Assembly: GCF_021228295.1 (NCBI RefSeq)
Contig: NZ_JAJQPD010000004.1
Span: forward strand, 186,001-250,000
Direction of reading: 5' to 3'
Length of the DNA: 64,000 nt
Source: Agromyces humatus
GTDB taxonomy: Bacteria; Actinomycetota; Actinomycetes; Actinomycetales; Microbacteriaceae
Shown: one piece after another, positions 36,101-44,233 of the stretch
Position numbering within the stretch: the first letter of the stretch is position 1
Layout of the letters: every line of letters starts with the position of its first letter
Translations under genes and position numbers: made by a program
Notes under the pieces: model-generated
The model's input: only the letters and a program-made list of their open reading frames with translations
The model's database searches: none
What the model was told of the DNA's origin: nothing

Positions 36101-37780
36101 CACGACGTAGGCGCCGATCGACTCGTCGTAGTACGCCTCGGGCGCCCACGTGTTGCCCGCGGTGTCGGGCGCGACCTTGACGTGGCGCTGCTCCGACCAG
36201 TTCACGAGGTCGCGCGACTCCCACACCTCGAGGTACTGGCTGCCGGTGCGCTGCGAGGCATCCCAGCTCGTGCCGCTGCCGATCGAGAGATCAGTGGCGA
36301 TGAGGTAGAACGTGTCACCCTCGGGCGAACGGATGATGAATGGGTCGCGCAGGCCCTTCGTGCCGTACTCCGAGGTCAGGGTGGGCTGGCCGCCGTTGAG
36401 CTCCCTCCAGTCGAGGGCGTTGTTGCCCTCGCTCGCCGCGAAGTAGATGTTCTCGCCGGCGAGTGAGTTCCCGGTGAAGTACGCGAACGCGTAGCCCTCG
36501 AACTCATCGAGTTCGACCGAGGCGCGCACCTTCGCGACGAACTCGCGCGTGGCGGATGCCGCATTCCTCGTGACCGTGGCGGTGAGCGTCACGTCGGTGT
36601 CGGCCGCGGGCCGGGCGACGACGCCGTCGGTCGCGACGATCTCGGGGGCCGACGAGGTCCACGAGATCTCGGTGCCGTCGGGTGCGCCGGGCAGTGTGAG
36701 GTTGCCGCGCACGTCGTCGACATTGGTGATGGCGAGTGCGGTGGCCGCCGCGTCGACGACGCTCTGGTCGTCGGCGTCGGCCAGAACGGTCGCGGTGAAG
36801 TCCTTGGTTCCGCTCGCGCCGCCCTTCGACACGGTGGCGGTGAGAGTGACGGATGCGTCGCCGCCGCCCGCTGCCGGCCGGGTGACCGCGCCCGAATCCG
36901 AGATGACCGCGGGGTCGCTCGACGCCCATGCGATCGTCGCGCCGTTCTCGCCGGTGGTCGGAAGCGTCAGGTTCCCCTCGACCGCGGACAGGTCGCCGAG
37001 GTCGAGTGCAGCGAGGTCGCGATCGACCTCGACCTGGTCGCTCGGATGCAGGGCCGCCACCTCCTCGGCGGTCAGCGCGACGTCGTAGATGCGGAAGTCG
37101 CGCAGGCTCCCCGCGAGGTACTTGTCGGCCGTGTACACCGAGCGACCGAGGTAGTTGGCGGTCGTCACGCCGTTGCCGATCGACCCGGGCGTGATGGTGA
37201 CGTTGGTGTTCTGGGCGACCTGCACGCCGTCGAGGTAGATGCGTGCCGTGTTCGAAGCGTCGTCGAGCGTGTAGGTGATCGTCTTCCACACGCCGCGCGC
37301 GAGGTTCGCACCGCTCGACACGGTCTGCTCGGTCGACCAGTTGCCGGTGGCGATCGACGACCGGTACGCGTTGCCCGACGAGAACAGGTAGCCGTCGCCG
37401 ACCCCCGACGAGTTCGTGTTCCCGAGGCCGTAGATGAAGTACGGCGTCGACTGCGTCGACCGGATGAGCACCTCGGTGCTCACCGTGATCGACGTGAGTC
37501 CCGCCATGATGTCACTCGGCAGCTTGACGTGGTCGTCGACGCCGTCGAGGCGAACGCCCGCACCACCGGTGAGCGTCGGCCCGCCGGCGATCGTCGCGTC
37601 GCGGCCATTGCCCGACTGGTCGACGGCGACGGCGCCGCTCGTCTCGTCGAACGCGTAGTGGACGATGAGGCGGTCGTCCACCTCGGCGAAAGCGGGGGTC
37701 GACGCCGAGACCGCGACCGTGAGTCCGAGAAGGGCGGAGGTCGTAGCCGCCAGAGTTCGTAGTACGACGTTGTGCTTCAT
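33179..37780 (-). CDS. secreted LamG-GH43-LamG-GH43-FN3 arabinanase/arabinofuranosidase
   Basis: A 1533-residue exported enzyme. The signal peptide is residues 1-32 (MKHNVVLRTLAATTSALLGL). A LamG sandwich occupies about 35-230 and two bacterial Ig-like repeats about 240-425. The first GH43 (about 430-740) has LRDPFIIRSPEGDTFYLIAT. A second LamG (about 755-960) nearly duplicates the first (SYFIYGLGNTDASGVGNGYL). After an Ig-like linker comes a second, unrelated GH43 (about 1040-1345) with YADPNIAVFGDTYYIYAT, AIDPAAFHD and REGTFV as base, modulator and acid. An Ig-like and an FN3 domain end the protein. The first GH43 is clearly paralogous to that of the GH51 fusion downstream. GAAGGA upstream supports the ATG. 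A LacI-type operator lies 64 bp upstream. Confidence 0.88.
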   Translation of the reverse strand: MKHNVVLRTLAATTSALLGLTVAVSASTPAFAEVDDRLIVHYAFDETSGAVAVDQSGNGRDATIAGGPTLTGGAGVRLDGVDDHVKLPSDIMAGLTSITVSTEVLIRSTQSTPYFIYGLGNTNSSGVGDGYLFSSGNAYRSSIATGNWSTEQTVSSGANLARGVWKTITYTLDDASNTARIYLDGVQVAQNTNVTITPGSIGNGVTTANYLGRSVYTADKYLAGSLRDFRIYDVALTAEEVAALHPSDQVEVDRDLAALDLGDLSAVEGNLTLPTTGENGATIAWASSDPAVISDSGAVTRPAAGGGDASVTLTATVSKGGASGTKDFTATVLADADDQSVVDAAATALAITNVDDVRGNLTLPGAPDGTEISWTSSAPEIVATDGVVARPAADTDVTLTATVTRNAASATREFVAKVRASVELDEFEGYAFAYFTGNSLAGENIYFAASEGNNALDWRELNGGQPTLTSEYGTKGLRDPFIIRSPEGDTFYLIATDLSIGSGTSWDASQRTGSQYLEVWESRDLVNWSEQRHVKVAPDTAGNTWAPEAYYDESIGAYVVFWASKLYAEDDPGHTGSTYNKMLYATTRDFVTFSEPQIWQDQGMSRIDSTVIKAGDVYHRFTKDEGAGGTGCSDIIQETSTELRATLEAWTMIDSCIGRDAGTSAVEGPTAFTSNPGDVNGDKTYLFVDEYGGRGYIPLETADIGAPNWQVSAQYDLPASPRHGTVIPVTAAELAAFSAGPPPVEANEEGEILRYDFTDASGSVVADRSGNGYDGTIVGGATWQQGGSLRFDGADDYVDLPDHILTGVEDLTVEAEVKIDPAQSGSYFIYGLGNTDASGVGNGYLFTTGNNYRTSIASGNWSTEQTVNSGAALTRDRWAHLTYTLEGTTARLYLDGVEVAKNTNVTLDPGDIGGGQTFANYLGRSLYNADSRFRGEFREFALYNRALSASEVLTRSGNTTALSGVTLADPDALRIAPIVNASARTVVFPVVPGTDIAALAPVFGAAEGVTVSPASGDTVDLSEPITYTLTAPDGSTATWTMQARVMNSPVLPGLYADPNIAVFGDTYYIYATTDGFAGWGGKEFYIWKSKDLVDWERSAEPFLTLDGANGDVPWATGNAWAPTIIERDDKFYFYFSGHNPTYNRKTIGVAVADTPEGPFVAQPTAMITNGEAVKSGQAIDPAAFHDPVSGKYYLFWGNGTPLFAELNDDMLSVKTETIAPISGLTSYREGTFVNYRDGLYHLTYSIDDTGSENYRVGYATATSITGPWTNRDVILQKDASLGIRGTGHNSIVNVPGTDDWYIAYHRFAMPDGNGTNRETTIDRIEFDEDGLMRTVTPTLESVAPKTVVDLEPLAVAISGETQVGEVLRAGVAEPWVPSGYRWTRDGEVITGAEDAEYALTDSDVDAIIGVTVTAAKPLWSPSTATAEVGPVRAPSTAPARPAAPEVTRGSASVMVHWEAPDDGGAPVTGYIVTLWPKSPNLPTLVKEVGGASVMVTFTDLQPGAKYSATIVAHNEVGSSPESDASQEIQVRKR

Positions 37781-37843
37781 TGCGCAATCCTTCGGACTTG
37801 CCTCGGCATCGCGGTCGAGGTCGCTTTTGGGGTTCGGATGAGA

Positions 37844-37857
37844 TGTTAGCGCTCACA
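37844..37857. promoter_or_regulatory. LacI-family operator upstream of the glycosidase operon
   Basis: TGTTAGCGCTCACA is a 14-bp near-perfect palindrome (one mismatch) centred on CG. It lies 64 bp upstream of the twin-GH43 start. It matches the sites before the YtfQ-like gene (44092) and before araD (49467), linking the secreted enzymes to the arabinose regulon. Confidence 0.75.
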
Positions 37858-37988
37858 GTATGCAGTTCACAAGAGGCAGTGACGGGTGTGTCTGTCCCGT
37901 ATTCTCGCAGCACTCTGCGGCAGGGCCTCTGAGTGTGAACCCTCACATTCCATCGCGGACACGGCTGATGCCGCGGTGTGAAGGAGTC

Positions 37989-39026
37989 TCAGGAGGTGAG
38001 TGTCACGCGCTCGCGGCTCGGCGCGGCGGTGCTCGTGCGCACGACGAGATCGGGCACGCGCGGCGCCGGCGTGCGGTCGTCGTCGCCGAGCACCGCGAGC
38101 ACGCTCGCCATGGCATCCCGGCCGAGCCCGACGAAGTCCTGGCGCAGCGTCGTGAGCGGAGGCGCGAAGAAGGCCGCCTCGGGGATGTCGTCGAAGCCGA
38201 CGATGCTGACATCACCCGGCACCGACAGCCCAGCCTCGGCGAACGCGTGCATGACGCCGAGCGCCATCTGGTCGTTGGAGACGAACACCGAGGTCATCTC
38301 GGAGTCGGACGCGAGCGTGCGGCCGTGCATGTATCCACTGCCCGGCGACCAGTCGCCGACCAGTGGCTCGCGCGCCGGCAGTCCGTGTTCGCCGAGGGTC
38401 GCAGCCCAGCCGCGCACGCGCTCCGCCGCGTCCATCGCGTTCGACGGCCCGGCGATATGCCGGATCTCGCGGTGACCGAGGCCGATGAGGTGGTCGACGG
38501 CGAGGCGTGCCCCGGTGTACTGGTCGAGCCATACCCGGTGCAGCGCGCCACGCTCCTCGGATGCGACCGCGACGACGGGCACGCCGAGTTCGATGCCGTC
38601 GAGCGCGTCGAGCGCAGCTCGCTCCGCGGCGATGAGCACGATCGCCTCGACATTCTGGCGCACGAGGAGTTCGGCCGTGGAACGCATGCTCGCGGCATCG
38701 GTCTCGCGCATGCTCGCCGTGATGACCGTGTACCGGGCGTCGCGCGCGGCCTCGTTGAAGTACAGCGCCGTCGACGACGGGCCGTAGTCGGGCGCGCCGG
38801 TCACGATGAGCCCCAGCGTGCGGGTGCGGCGCGTCACGAGCGCACGGGCGGCGGGCGACGGGACGTACCGGAGCTGCTTGATCGCCTGCTCGACGCGGGC
38901 CCGCGTGGCCGGACGCACATTCGGCAGGTCGTTGAGCACGCGTGAGACCGTCTGGTGCGACACGCCGGCGAGCCGGGCCACGTCGAAGATGGTCGCGGCT
39001 CGCGCCTTGTCGTCGTGATCGCCCAC
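37989..39026 (-). CDS. LacI family transcriptional regulator (1)
   Basis: A regulator of about 345 residues. The N-terminal helix-turn-helix is ATIFDVARLAGVSHQTVSRV with the hinge helix PSPAARALVTRR. The sugar-binding core contains GLIVTGAPDYGPSSTALYF, HLIGLGHREIRHIAGP, VFVSNDQMALGVMHAF and SIVGFDDIPEAAFF. The GTG at 39026 is preferred because an AGGGAG site lies upstream; a GTG at 39056 is also possible. It sits between the transporter operon and the glycosidase operon, and probably controls one or both through the TGTTAGCGCT sites. The effector is presumably L-arabinose or an arabino-oligosaccharide (inference). Confidence 0.92.
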   Translation of the reverse strand: MGDHDDKARAATIFDVARLAGVSHQTVSRVLNDLPNVRPATRARVEQAIKQLRYVPSPAARALVTRRTRTLGLIVTGAPDYGPSSTALYFNEAARDARYTVITASMRETDAASMRSTAELLVRQNVEAIVLIAAERAALDALDGIELGVPVVAVASEERGALHRVWLDQYTGARLAVDHLIGLGHREIRHIAGPSNAMDAAERVRGWAATLGEHGLPAREPLVGDWSPGSGYMHGRTLASDSEMTSVFVSNDQMALGVMHAFAEAGLSVPGDVSIVGFDDIPEAAFFAPPLTTLRQDFVGLGRDAMASVLAVLGDDDRTPAPRVPDLVVRTSTAAPSRERVTLTS

Positions 39027-39104
39027 TCGCTGCCCGGCTCCCTGCCCCGCGCCCACGGCGCGTCATCATGTCGATTATCCCGCCCGATCCGATCGGGAGC
39101 GGCA

Positions 39105-39139
39105 GGCGGAGGGCCCAGTCCGGAAACCTGCCCTCCGCC
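39105..39139 (-). terminator. hairpin downstream of the YjfF-like permease gene
   Basis: A perfect 10-bp stem (GGCGGAGGGC / GCCCTCCGCC) with a 15-base loop, 12 bp after the permease stop. It separates the transporter operon from the LacI gene. Confidence 0.65.
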
Positions 39140-39151
39140 CACGCACGCGCG

Positions 39152-40252
39152 TCACCTGCGCCGCGACGTCAGCACCTTCTGCAGAATGATGAACACGAGC
39201 AGCAACGCGCCGATGAAGATCTTCGTCCACCACGAACTCAGCGTGCCCTCGAACGTGATGATCGTCTGGATGACGCCGAGCACGAGCACGCCGAGTACCG
39301 AGCCGAGTACGAACCCGTACCCGCCGGTCAGCAGGGTGCCGCCGATCACGACCGCGGCGATCGCGTCGAGCTCGGTGCCGACAGCCGTGAGCGGGTAGCC
39401 CGAGAGCGTGTAGAACGTGAAGAGCACGCCGGCCAGGCCCGAGCAGAAGCCCGAGATCACGTAGACGAGCACCTTCGTTCGTGCGACCGGGAGACCCATG
39501 AGGAGGCCCGACTGCTCGCCGCCGCCGATCGCGTACACCGTGCGGCCGAAACGCGTCGCATGCAGTACCCAGACCGCGAGCGCCACGACCGCGAGCGCGA
39601 TGATGACGCTCGGCGTGACCGAGAGGCCACCGCCCAGCGGGATGCGCGAGACCGCGAGCTGCACGAACGTGGGCTCGACGATCGAGATCGAACTCTGGCT
39701 GATCACGTAGCAGAGGCCGCGGGCGAGGAACATCGCCGCGAGCGTCGCGATGAACGGCTGCACCTTGAAGACGTGGATCATGAGGCCGACGAGGAGGCCC
39801 AGCACGCTCGTCAGCACCAGGATCAGCGGGATCACGACCGCCGGCGACCAGCCGGTCTGCAGCAGGCTCGCCGCGATCATGCCCGAAAGCGCCACGACCG
39901 CCCCGACCGACAGGTCGATGCCGCCGGTGAGGATCACGAACGTCATGCCCACCGCGAGCACGATGAGGTACGCGTTGTCGACGAAGAGGTTGAGGAACAC
40001 CTGACCCGAGAAGAAGCCTCGGTATCGAATGCCGCCGACGACGAACACTGCGACGAACAGGACGGCGGTCACCGTCACCGGGCCGTACTTCGGGCTCGTG
40101 AGGAGGCCCAGCGCCGCACTTCCGAATCGGGCGAGCGCGCTGCCGGACGAACCCGACCAGCCGGGTCGGCGGCCGCCGGTGCCGGCGGGACCGTGGGGCG
40201 GGCGTGGCGTACGACCGTCGGTGCGGCGGGGTGCGTCGAGAAGCTCGGTCAT
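39152..40252 (-). CDS. yjfF: CUT2 sugar ABC transporter permease, YjfF-like
   Basis: A 366-residue inner-membrane permease with about nine hydrophobic helices after a Pro/Gly-rich cytoplasmic N-terminus. It has the CUT2 signature ILTGGIDLSVGAVVALSGM and the coupling region FGRTVYAIGGGEQSGLLMGL. It is closest in pattern to YjfF of the galactofuranose (YtfQRT-YjfF) importer, which also accepts L-arabinofuranose in related systems. The ATG overlaps the stop of the other permease gene (ATGA). With that gene it would form a heterodimeric channel. Confidence 0.88.
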   Translation of the reverse strand: MTELLDAPRRTDGRTPRPPHGPAGTGGRRPGWSGSSGSALARFGSAALGLLTSPKYGPVTVTAVLFVAVFVVGGIRYRGFFSGQVFLNLFVDNAYLIVLAVGMTFVILTGGIDLSVGAVVALSGMIAASLLQTGWSPAVVIPLILVLTSVLGLLVGLMIHVFKVQPFIATLAAMFLARGLCYVISQSSISIVEPTFVQLAVSRIPLGGGLSVTPSVIIALAVVALAVWVLHATRFGRTVYAIGGGEQSGLLMGLPVARTKVLVYVISGFCSGLAGVLFTFYTLSGYPLTAVGTELDAIAAVVIGGTLLTGGYGFVLGSVLGVLVLGVIQTIITFEGTLSSWWTKIFIGALLLVFIILQKVLTSRRR

Positions 40253-41292
40253 GATGCGGCCAGCCCCTTCCCGGCTCGCGCGGCGAGCCTTCGGCGGAAT
40301 CCGCTGATCGAGGCGGCTGTGGTCGGCGACTGGAGCAGGCACACGATCGTGACGACCGCGGCCTTGAACACCATGGTCGCGATCGGCGGGATGCCGACCG
40401 TGTAGACGGTGGTGACGAGCGTCTGGATGACGAGTGCACCGACGAGCGTGCCGAACAGCGTGTACCGGCCGCCGGCGAGCGATGTGCCGCCGATCACCAC
40501 CGCGAGGATCGCATCGAGCTCGATGAACAGACCCGTGTTGTTGGCGTCCGCCGCGGCGGTGTTCGCGGTGAGGATGAGCCCGGCGATCGCCGCGCACAGC
40601 GCGCAGAACGTGTACACCGCGAACAGCAGCCCGCGCGCCCGCAGGCCTGCCTGCCGGCTGGCCTCGGGATTGATGCCGACCGACTCGATGAGCATGCCGA
40701 GCGCGGTGCGGCGGGTCACGAGCGCGGCGATGCCGAACACCACCGCCGCGATGACCACCGCGACCGGCACGCCGAACCAGAAGCCCGAGCCGAGGAACTT
40801 GAACGGCGGGCTGTTGACCGTCAGGATCTGTCCCTCGGTGATGAGCATCGCGACGCCGCGCCCCGCGGTCATGAGGATGAGCGTGGCGATGATCGGCTGG
40901 ATGCCGAGCACCGCGACGAGGAATCCGTTCCAGACGCCGAGGACGAGCGAGATGAGCAGTGCCACGGCCACGGCGACGGCGACCGTCGCGAGATTGCCGG
41001 GCTCGGGCGAGCCGAGGATGATCGAGCAGGCGACCGCGCCGGAGATGGCCGCGACGGCCCCGACCGAGAGGTCGATGCCGCGCGTGGCGATGACGAGCGT
41101 CATGCCGACGGCGATGATCAGCGTGGGCGCGCCGTTGCGCAGGATGTCGATCAGGCTGCCGAACAGCTGTCCGTCGCGCACGGTGATCGTGAAGAAGCCG
41201 GGGAACGCGACGAGGTTGATCGCGAAGAGTACGAGCAGCATCACGATCGGCCAGAACAGCCGGTGCGACACGACCTTGGCGAGCCCGCTCAT
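40249..41292 (-). CDS. CUT2 sugar ABC transporter permease, YtfT-like
   Basis: A 347-residue permease with about nine hydrophobic helices. It contains VIATRGIDLSVGAVAAISGA, the CUT2 motif, and later INPEASRQAGLRARGLLFAV and FIELDAILAVVIGGTSLAGG. The start overlaps the ATPase stop and the stop overlaps the start of the YjfF-like gene (both four bases), so ATPase and both permeases are translationally coupled. It should pair with YjfF to carry a pentose or hexose across the membrane. The locus suggests L-arabinose or arabinofuranosides. Confidence 0.88.
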   Translation of the reverse strand: MSGLAKVVSHRLFWPIVMLLVLFAINLVAFPGFFTITVRDGQLFGSLIDILRNGAPTLIIAVGMTLVIATRGIDLSVGAVAAISGAVACSIILGSPEPGNLATVAVAVAVALLISLVLGVWNGFLVAVLGIQPIIATLILMTAGRGVAMLITEGQILTVNSPPFKFLGSGFWFGVPVAVVIAAVVFGIAALVTRRTALGMLIESVGINPEASRQAGLRARGLLFAVYTFCALCAAIAGLILTANTAAADANNTGLFIELDAILAVVIGGTSLAGGRYTLFGTLVGALVIQTLVTTVYTVGIPPIATMVFKAAVVTIVCLLQSPTTAASISGFRRRLAARAGKGLAAS

Positions 41293-42911
41293 CGGGTGCC
41301 TCCTTGCGTGGTGGGGGTGGGTTCGATCTCGGCGAGCGCCTCGTCGTCGGACGCGACGCGCCCGTCGGCGATGAGGGTCAGCAGCGAATCGACGGTGAGC
41401 CCGTCGTTCTCGAGGTCGGCGACGACGTGCCGGTCGCGGAGCACCACCACTCGGTGGCTCAGCCGCAGCACCTCCTCGAGCTCGGCCGAGATGAACAGCA
41501 CGCTCATGCCGTTCTCGGCGAGGTTGAACACGAGCTTCTGGATCTCGGCCTTCGCGCCGATGTCGATACCGCGCGTCGGCTCGTCGAGGATGAGCAACCG
41601 GGGGGCGATCGCGAGCCAGCGGGCGAGCAGCACCTTCTGCTGGTTGCCGCCCGAGAGGTTGCGCACGAGTGCGTCGGGGTTGCCGGGACGGATGTTGAGC
41701 GCCTGGATGTAGCTCTGCGCGAGCTCGTCCTGCTTCTTCTTCGGGATCGGGCGGAACCAGCCGCGGTCGGCCTGCAACGCGAGCACGATGTTGTCGCGCA
41801 CCGTGAGATCGCCGACGATGCCTTCGTCGCGACGGTTCTCGGACGAGAACGCGATGCGCCTGGCGATCGCCTGCCGCGGGGTGCGCAGTCTCACCGTCTC
41901 GCCGCGGATCGTCAGCTCGCCGGTGTCGGCGCGGTCGATGCCGCCCAGCAGACGCGCGAACTCGGTGCGGCCCGAGCCGAGCAGGCCGGCGAGGCCCACG
42001 ACCTCGCCGGCGGCGATCGGGAGGTCGGCCGGGTTGATCGCGCCGCGACGGCCGAGCTTCGACGCCGAGACGAAGGTCGCGGCATCCGATTCGTCGACGA
42101 CCACCGCGTGGGCGCGCTGCTCGAGATCGTCGAGGGTGGTGAGCTCCTTGCCGATCATCTTTTGCACGAGGTCGATGCGGAGGAGCTCCTCGACGAGGTA
42201 CTCCCCCACGAGCGTGCCGTTGCGCAGCACCGTGAGCCGATCGCAGATCTCGTACACCTGGTCGAGGAAGTGCGAGACGAACAGGATGGCGACATCTTGG
42301 TCTCTGAGCGAGCGAATGACACGGAACAGCTCGGCGACCTCGTCGGCGTCGAGCGACGACGTGGGCTCGTCGAGGATCAGGACCTTCGCGTTCACGTCGA
42401 TCGCGCGCGCGATCGCGATGAGCTGCTGCACCGCGAGCGAGTGGTCGCCGAGCAGCGAGCCCGGGTCGACATCGAGGCCCAGGCCGGCGAGCAGCTCGGC
42501 GGACCGGCGGCGCATCGCGCGCCAGCCGATGCCGCCGAACCGGCGCGGTTCGCGGCCGAGCATGATGTTCTCGGCCACCGAGAGGTTCGGCAGGAGGTTC
42601 ACCTCTTGATACACGGTGGAGATGCCCGCGGCCTGCGCCTGCGCGGGCCCGCTGAACGAGACCTGCGCGCCCGAGAGCGTGATGGTGCCGGCGTCGATGC
42701 CGTACACGCCCGTCAGGGCCTTGATGAGCGTCGACTTGCCGGCGCCGTTCTCGCCCATGAGCGAGTGCACCTCGCCGGGGAACATGCGGAAGTCGACGCC
42801 GTCGAGCGCCTTCACGCCCGGGAAGCCGATCGAGATGCCACGCATCTCCACGACGGGCGATCGCGGTACGGCCGTGTTCTCTGAGGTCACGTTGCTCACG
42901 GTGCTCTCCAT
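41289..42911 (-). CDS. CUT2 sugar ABC transporter ATPase (two ATP-binding domains), YtfR-like
   Basis: A 540-residue protein with two fused ATPase domains. The first has Walker [16 protein letters not shown] and Walker [13 protein letters not shown], with a degenerate signature (DHSLAVQQLIAIARAI). The second has a degenerate Walker A (GLLGSGRTEFARLLGG), signature [16 protein letters not shown] and Walker [13 protein letters not shown]. This asymmetry is typical of CUT2 sugar importers. A GTG at 42899 preceded by GGAGAG is an alternative start. The gene follows the binding-protein gene after about 105 bp of palindromic sequence. Confidence 0.92.
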   Translation of the reverse strand: MESTVSNVTSENTAVPRSPVVEMRGISIGFPGVKALDGVDFRMFPGEVHSLMGENGAGKSTLIKALTGVYGIDAGTITLSGAQVSFSGPAQAQAAGISTVYQEVNLLPNLSVAENIMLGREPRRFGGIGWRAMRRRSAELLAGLGLDVDPGSLLGDHSLAVQQLIAIARAIDVNAKVLILDEPTSSLDADEVAELFRVIRSLRDQDVAILFVSHFLDQVYEICDRLTVLRNGTLVGEYLVEELLRIDLVQKMIGKELTTLDDLEQRAHAVVVDESDAATFVSASKLGRRGAINPADLPIAAGEVVGLAGLLGSGRTEFARLLGGIDRADTGELTIRGETVRLRTPRQAIARRIAFSSENRRDEGIVGDLTVRDNIVLALQADRGWFRPIPKKKQDELAQSYIQALNIRPGNPDALVRNLSGGNQQKVLLARWLAIAPRLLILDEPTRGIDIGAKAEIQKLVFNLAENGMSVLFISAELEEVLRLSHRVVVLRDRHVVADLENDGLTVDSLLTLIADGRVASDDEALAEIEPTPTTQGGTR

Positions 42912-42931
42912 CGAGTCGGGTTGTCGGTCTG

Positions 42932-43006
42932 CGGGTCGAGGAGCCGCGAAGCGGCGTCTCGAGATCTGTGCGGGTCGAGGAGCCGGTGTCGCGACTCCTC
43001 GACCCG
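42932..43006. repeat. palindromic element between binding-protein and ATPase genes
   Basis: It contains two direct copies of CGGGTCGAGGAGCCG (42932 and 42971). The second copy opens a perfect 12-bp inverted repeat (CGGGTCGAGGAG at 42971-42982, CTCCTCGACCCG at 42995-43006) with a 12-base loop. It lies nine bases after the binding-protein stop, inside the operon. Such hairpins often stop part of the transcripts or protect the upstream message, raising binding-protein levels. It belongs with the elements at 17311, 19955 and 52561. Confidence 0.65.
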
Positions 43007-43015
43007 CGGATCGGA

Positions 43016-44002
43016 TCAGTACTGGCGGTCGGGCAGCGCCTCGATCGCCTGCTCCTGCGTGAAGGTGGTCTCTTCGGTGACGATGCGCTTCTCAGGCGTC
43101 TCGCCGTCGTTGACCTGCGTGATGATCTCGATGAGCTGAGCGCCGAGCAGGGGCGAGCACTCGACGATGAAGTTGATCTTGCCGTCGGCGAGGGCCTGCA
43201 TGCCGTCCTTGACCGCGTCGACCGTGACGATCTTGATGTCTTCGCCGGGCACGAGCCCCGCCGCCTCGATCGCCTCGATCGCGCCGAGACCCATGTCGTC
43301 GTTGTGCGCGTAGATCAGGTCGACGCCGGGGTTCGACTTGAGCAGCGCCTCGGTGACCTGCTTGCCGCCCGCGCGGGTGAAGTCGCCGGTCTGGCTGGCG
43401 ACGACCTCGAGGTTCGGGTTCTCGGCGATGACCTCGGCGAAGCCCTCGGCGCGGTCGATCGCCGGCGCGGCGCCCGTCGTGCCCTCGAGCTGGATGATCT
43501 CGACGGGCTCGGTCGTGTCGGCGTACTCGTCGAGCACCCACTGGCCGGCCTTCTCGCCCTCGAGGACGAAGTCCGAGCCGAGGAACGACACGTACAGTGA
43601 CTCGTCCTTCGAGTCGACCGCACGGTCGGTGAGCACGACGGGGATGCCGGCGGCCTTCGCTTCGTTGAGCACGGCGTCCCAGCCGGTCTCGACCACGGGT
43701 GAGAACGCGATCACGTCGACCTGCTGCTGGATGTACGAGCGGATCGCCTTGATCTGGTTCTCCTGCTTCTGCTGTGCGTCGGAGAACTTGAGCTCGATGC
43801 CCGCCTCCTCGAAGGCGGCCTGGATGTCCTTGGTGTTGGCAGTGCGCCATCCCGACTCGGCGCCGACCTGGGCGAACCCGACGACGAGTTCGTCGAGGGG
43901 CTTGGGGCCGCCTTCCGCGGCGCTGCCGCCGTCGGCGCCCGCGCAACCCGAGAGTGCGAGGAGCATGGCTCCCGCGGCCGCGATTCCGATGAGCTTCTTC
44001 AT
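43016..44002 (-). CDS. sugar-binding lipoprotein of CUT2 ABC transporter, YtfQ-like
   Basis: A 328-residue periplasmic-binding-protein-type lipoprotein. The signal peptide ends in the lipobox LALSGC, so it should be anchored to the outer face of the membrane. The mature part has VVGFAQVGAESGWRTANTKD, AIRSYIQQQVDVIAFSPV and YAHNDDMGLGAIEAIEAAG, a pattern typical of YtfQ (furanose-specific) binding proteins. An ideal AAGGAGGT site eight bases before the ATG at 44002 fixes the start. It is the first gene of the transporter operon, preceded by three LacI-type operators, and follows the second LacI gene. Confidence 0.92.
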   Translation of the reverse strand: MKKLIGIAAAGAMLLALSGCAGADGGSAAEGGPKPLDELVVGFAQVGAESGWRTANTKDIQAAFEEAGIELKFSDAQQKQENQIKAIRSYIQQQVDVIAFSPVVETGWDAVLNEAKAAGIPVVLTDRAVDSKDESLYVSFLGSDFVLEGEKAGQWVLDEYADTTEPVEIIQLEGTTGAAPAIDRAEGFAEVIAENPNLEVVASQTGDFTRAGGKQVTEALLKSNPGVDLIYAHNDDMGLGAIEAIEAAGLVPGEDIKIVTVDAVKDGMQALADGKINFIVECSPLLGAQLIEIITQVNDGETPEKRIVTEETTFTQEQAIEALPDRQY

Positions 44003-44091
44003 CAGGTGAACCTCCTTGTTCGTCTGCCGGCGGTGAACGTGCTGCGCTCCCGGTGCGCCGGGCGGCGAGATCCATTCGCGCCGCATTCGTG

Positions 44092-44123
44092 ATGTTAGCG
44101 CTCACTTGTGAGCGCTCACAAGT
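44092..44123. promoter_or_regulatory. double LacI-family operator upstream of the YtfQ-like gene
   Basis: TGTTAGCGCTCACT (44092-44105) directly adjoins a 22-bp perfect palindrome (44102-44123) whose core is TTGTGAGCGCTCACAA. The two centres are 14 bp apart, so they are not on the same face of the helix. The sites lie 90-121 bp upstream of the start codon. Confidence 0.8.
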
Positions 44124-44205
44124 GGCAGCTTGATCACGAAATGGTTACGAGAGCCCGCCTACCATTGGGGGATCCAGATGGAGGCCTCGACGAAGCGGCC
44201 GAGAA

Positions 44206-44219
44206 TGTGAGCGCTCCAA
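44206..44219. promoter_or_regulatory. third, distal LacI-family operator
   Basis: TGTGAGCGCTCCAA matches the left half and centre of the adjacent operators. Its centre is 100 bp from that of the 22-bp palindrome, a distance compatible with DNA looping. It lies just after the stop of the second LacI gene. Confidence 0.6.
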
Positions 44220-44233
44220 AGGAGCGTGGCAGT

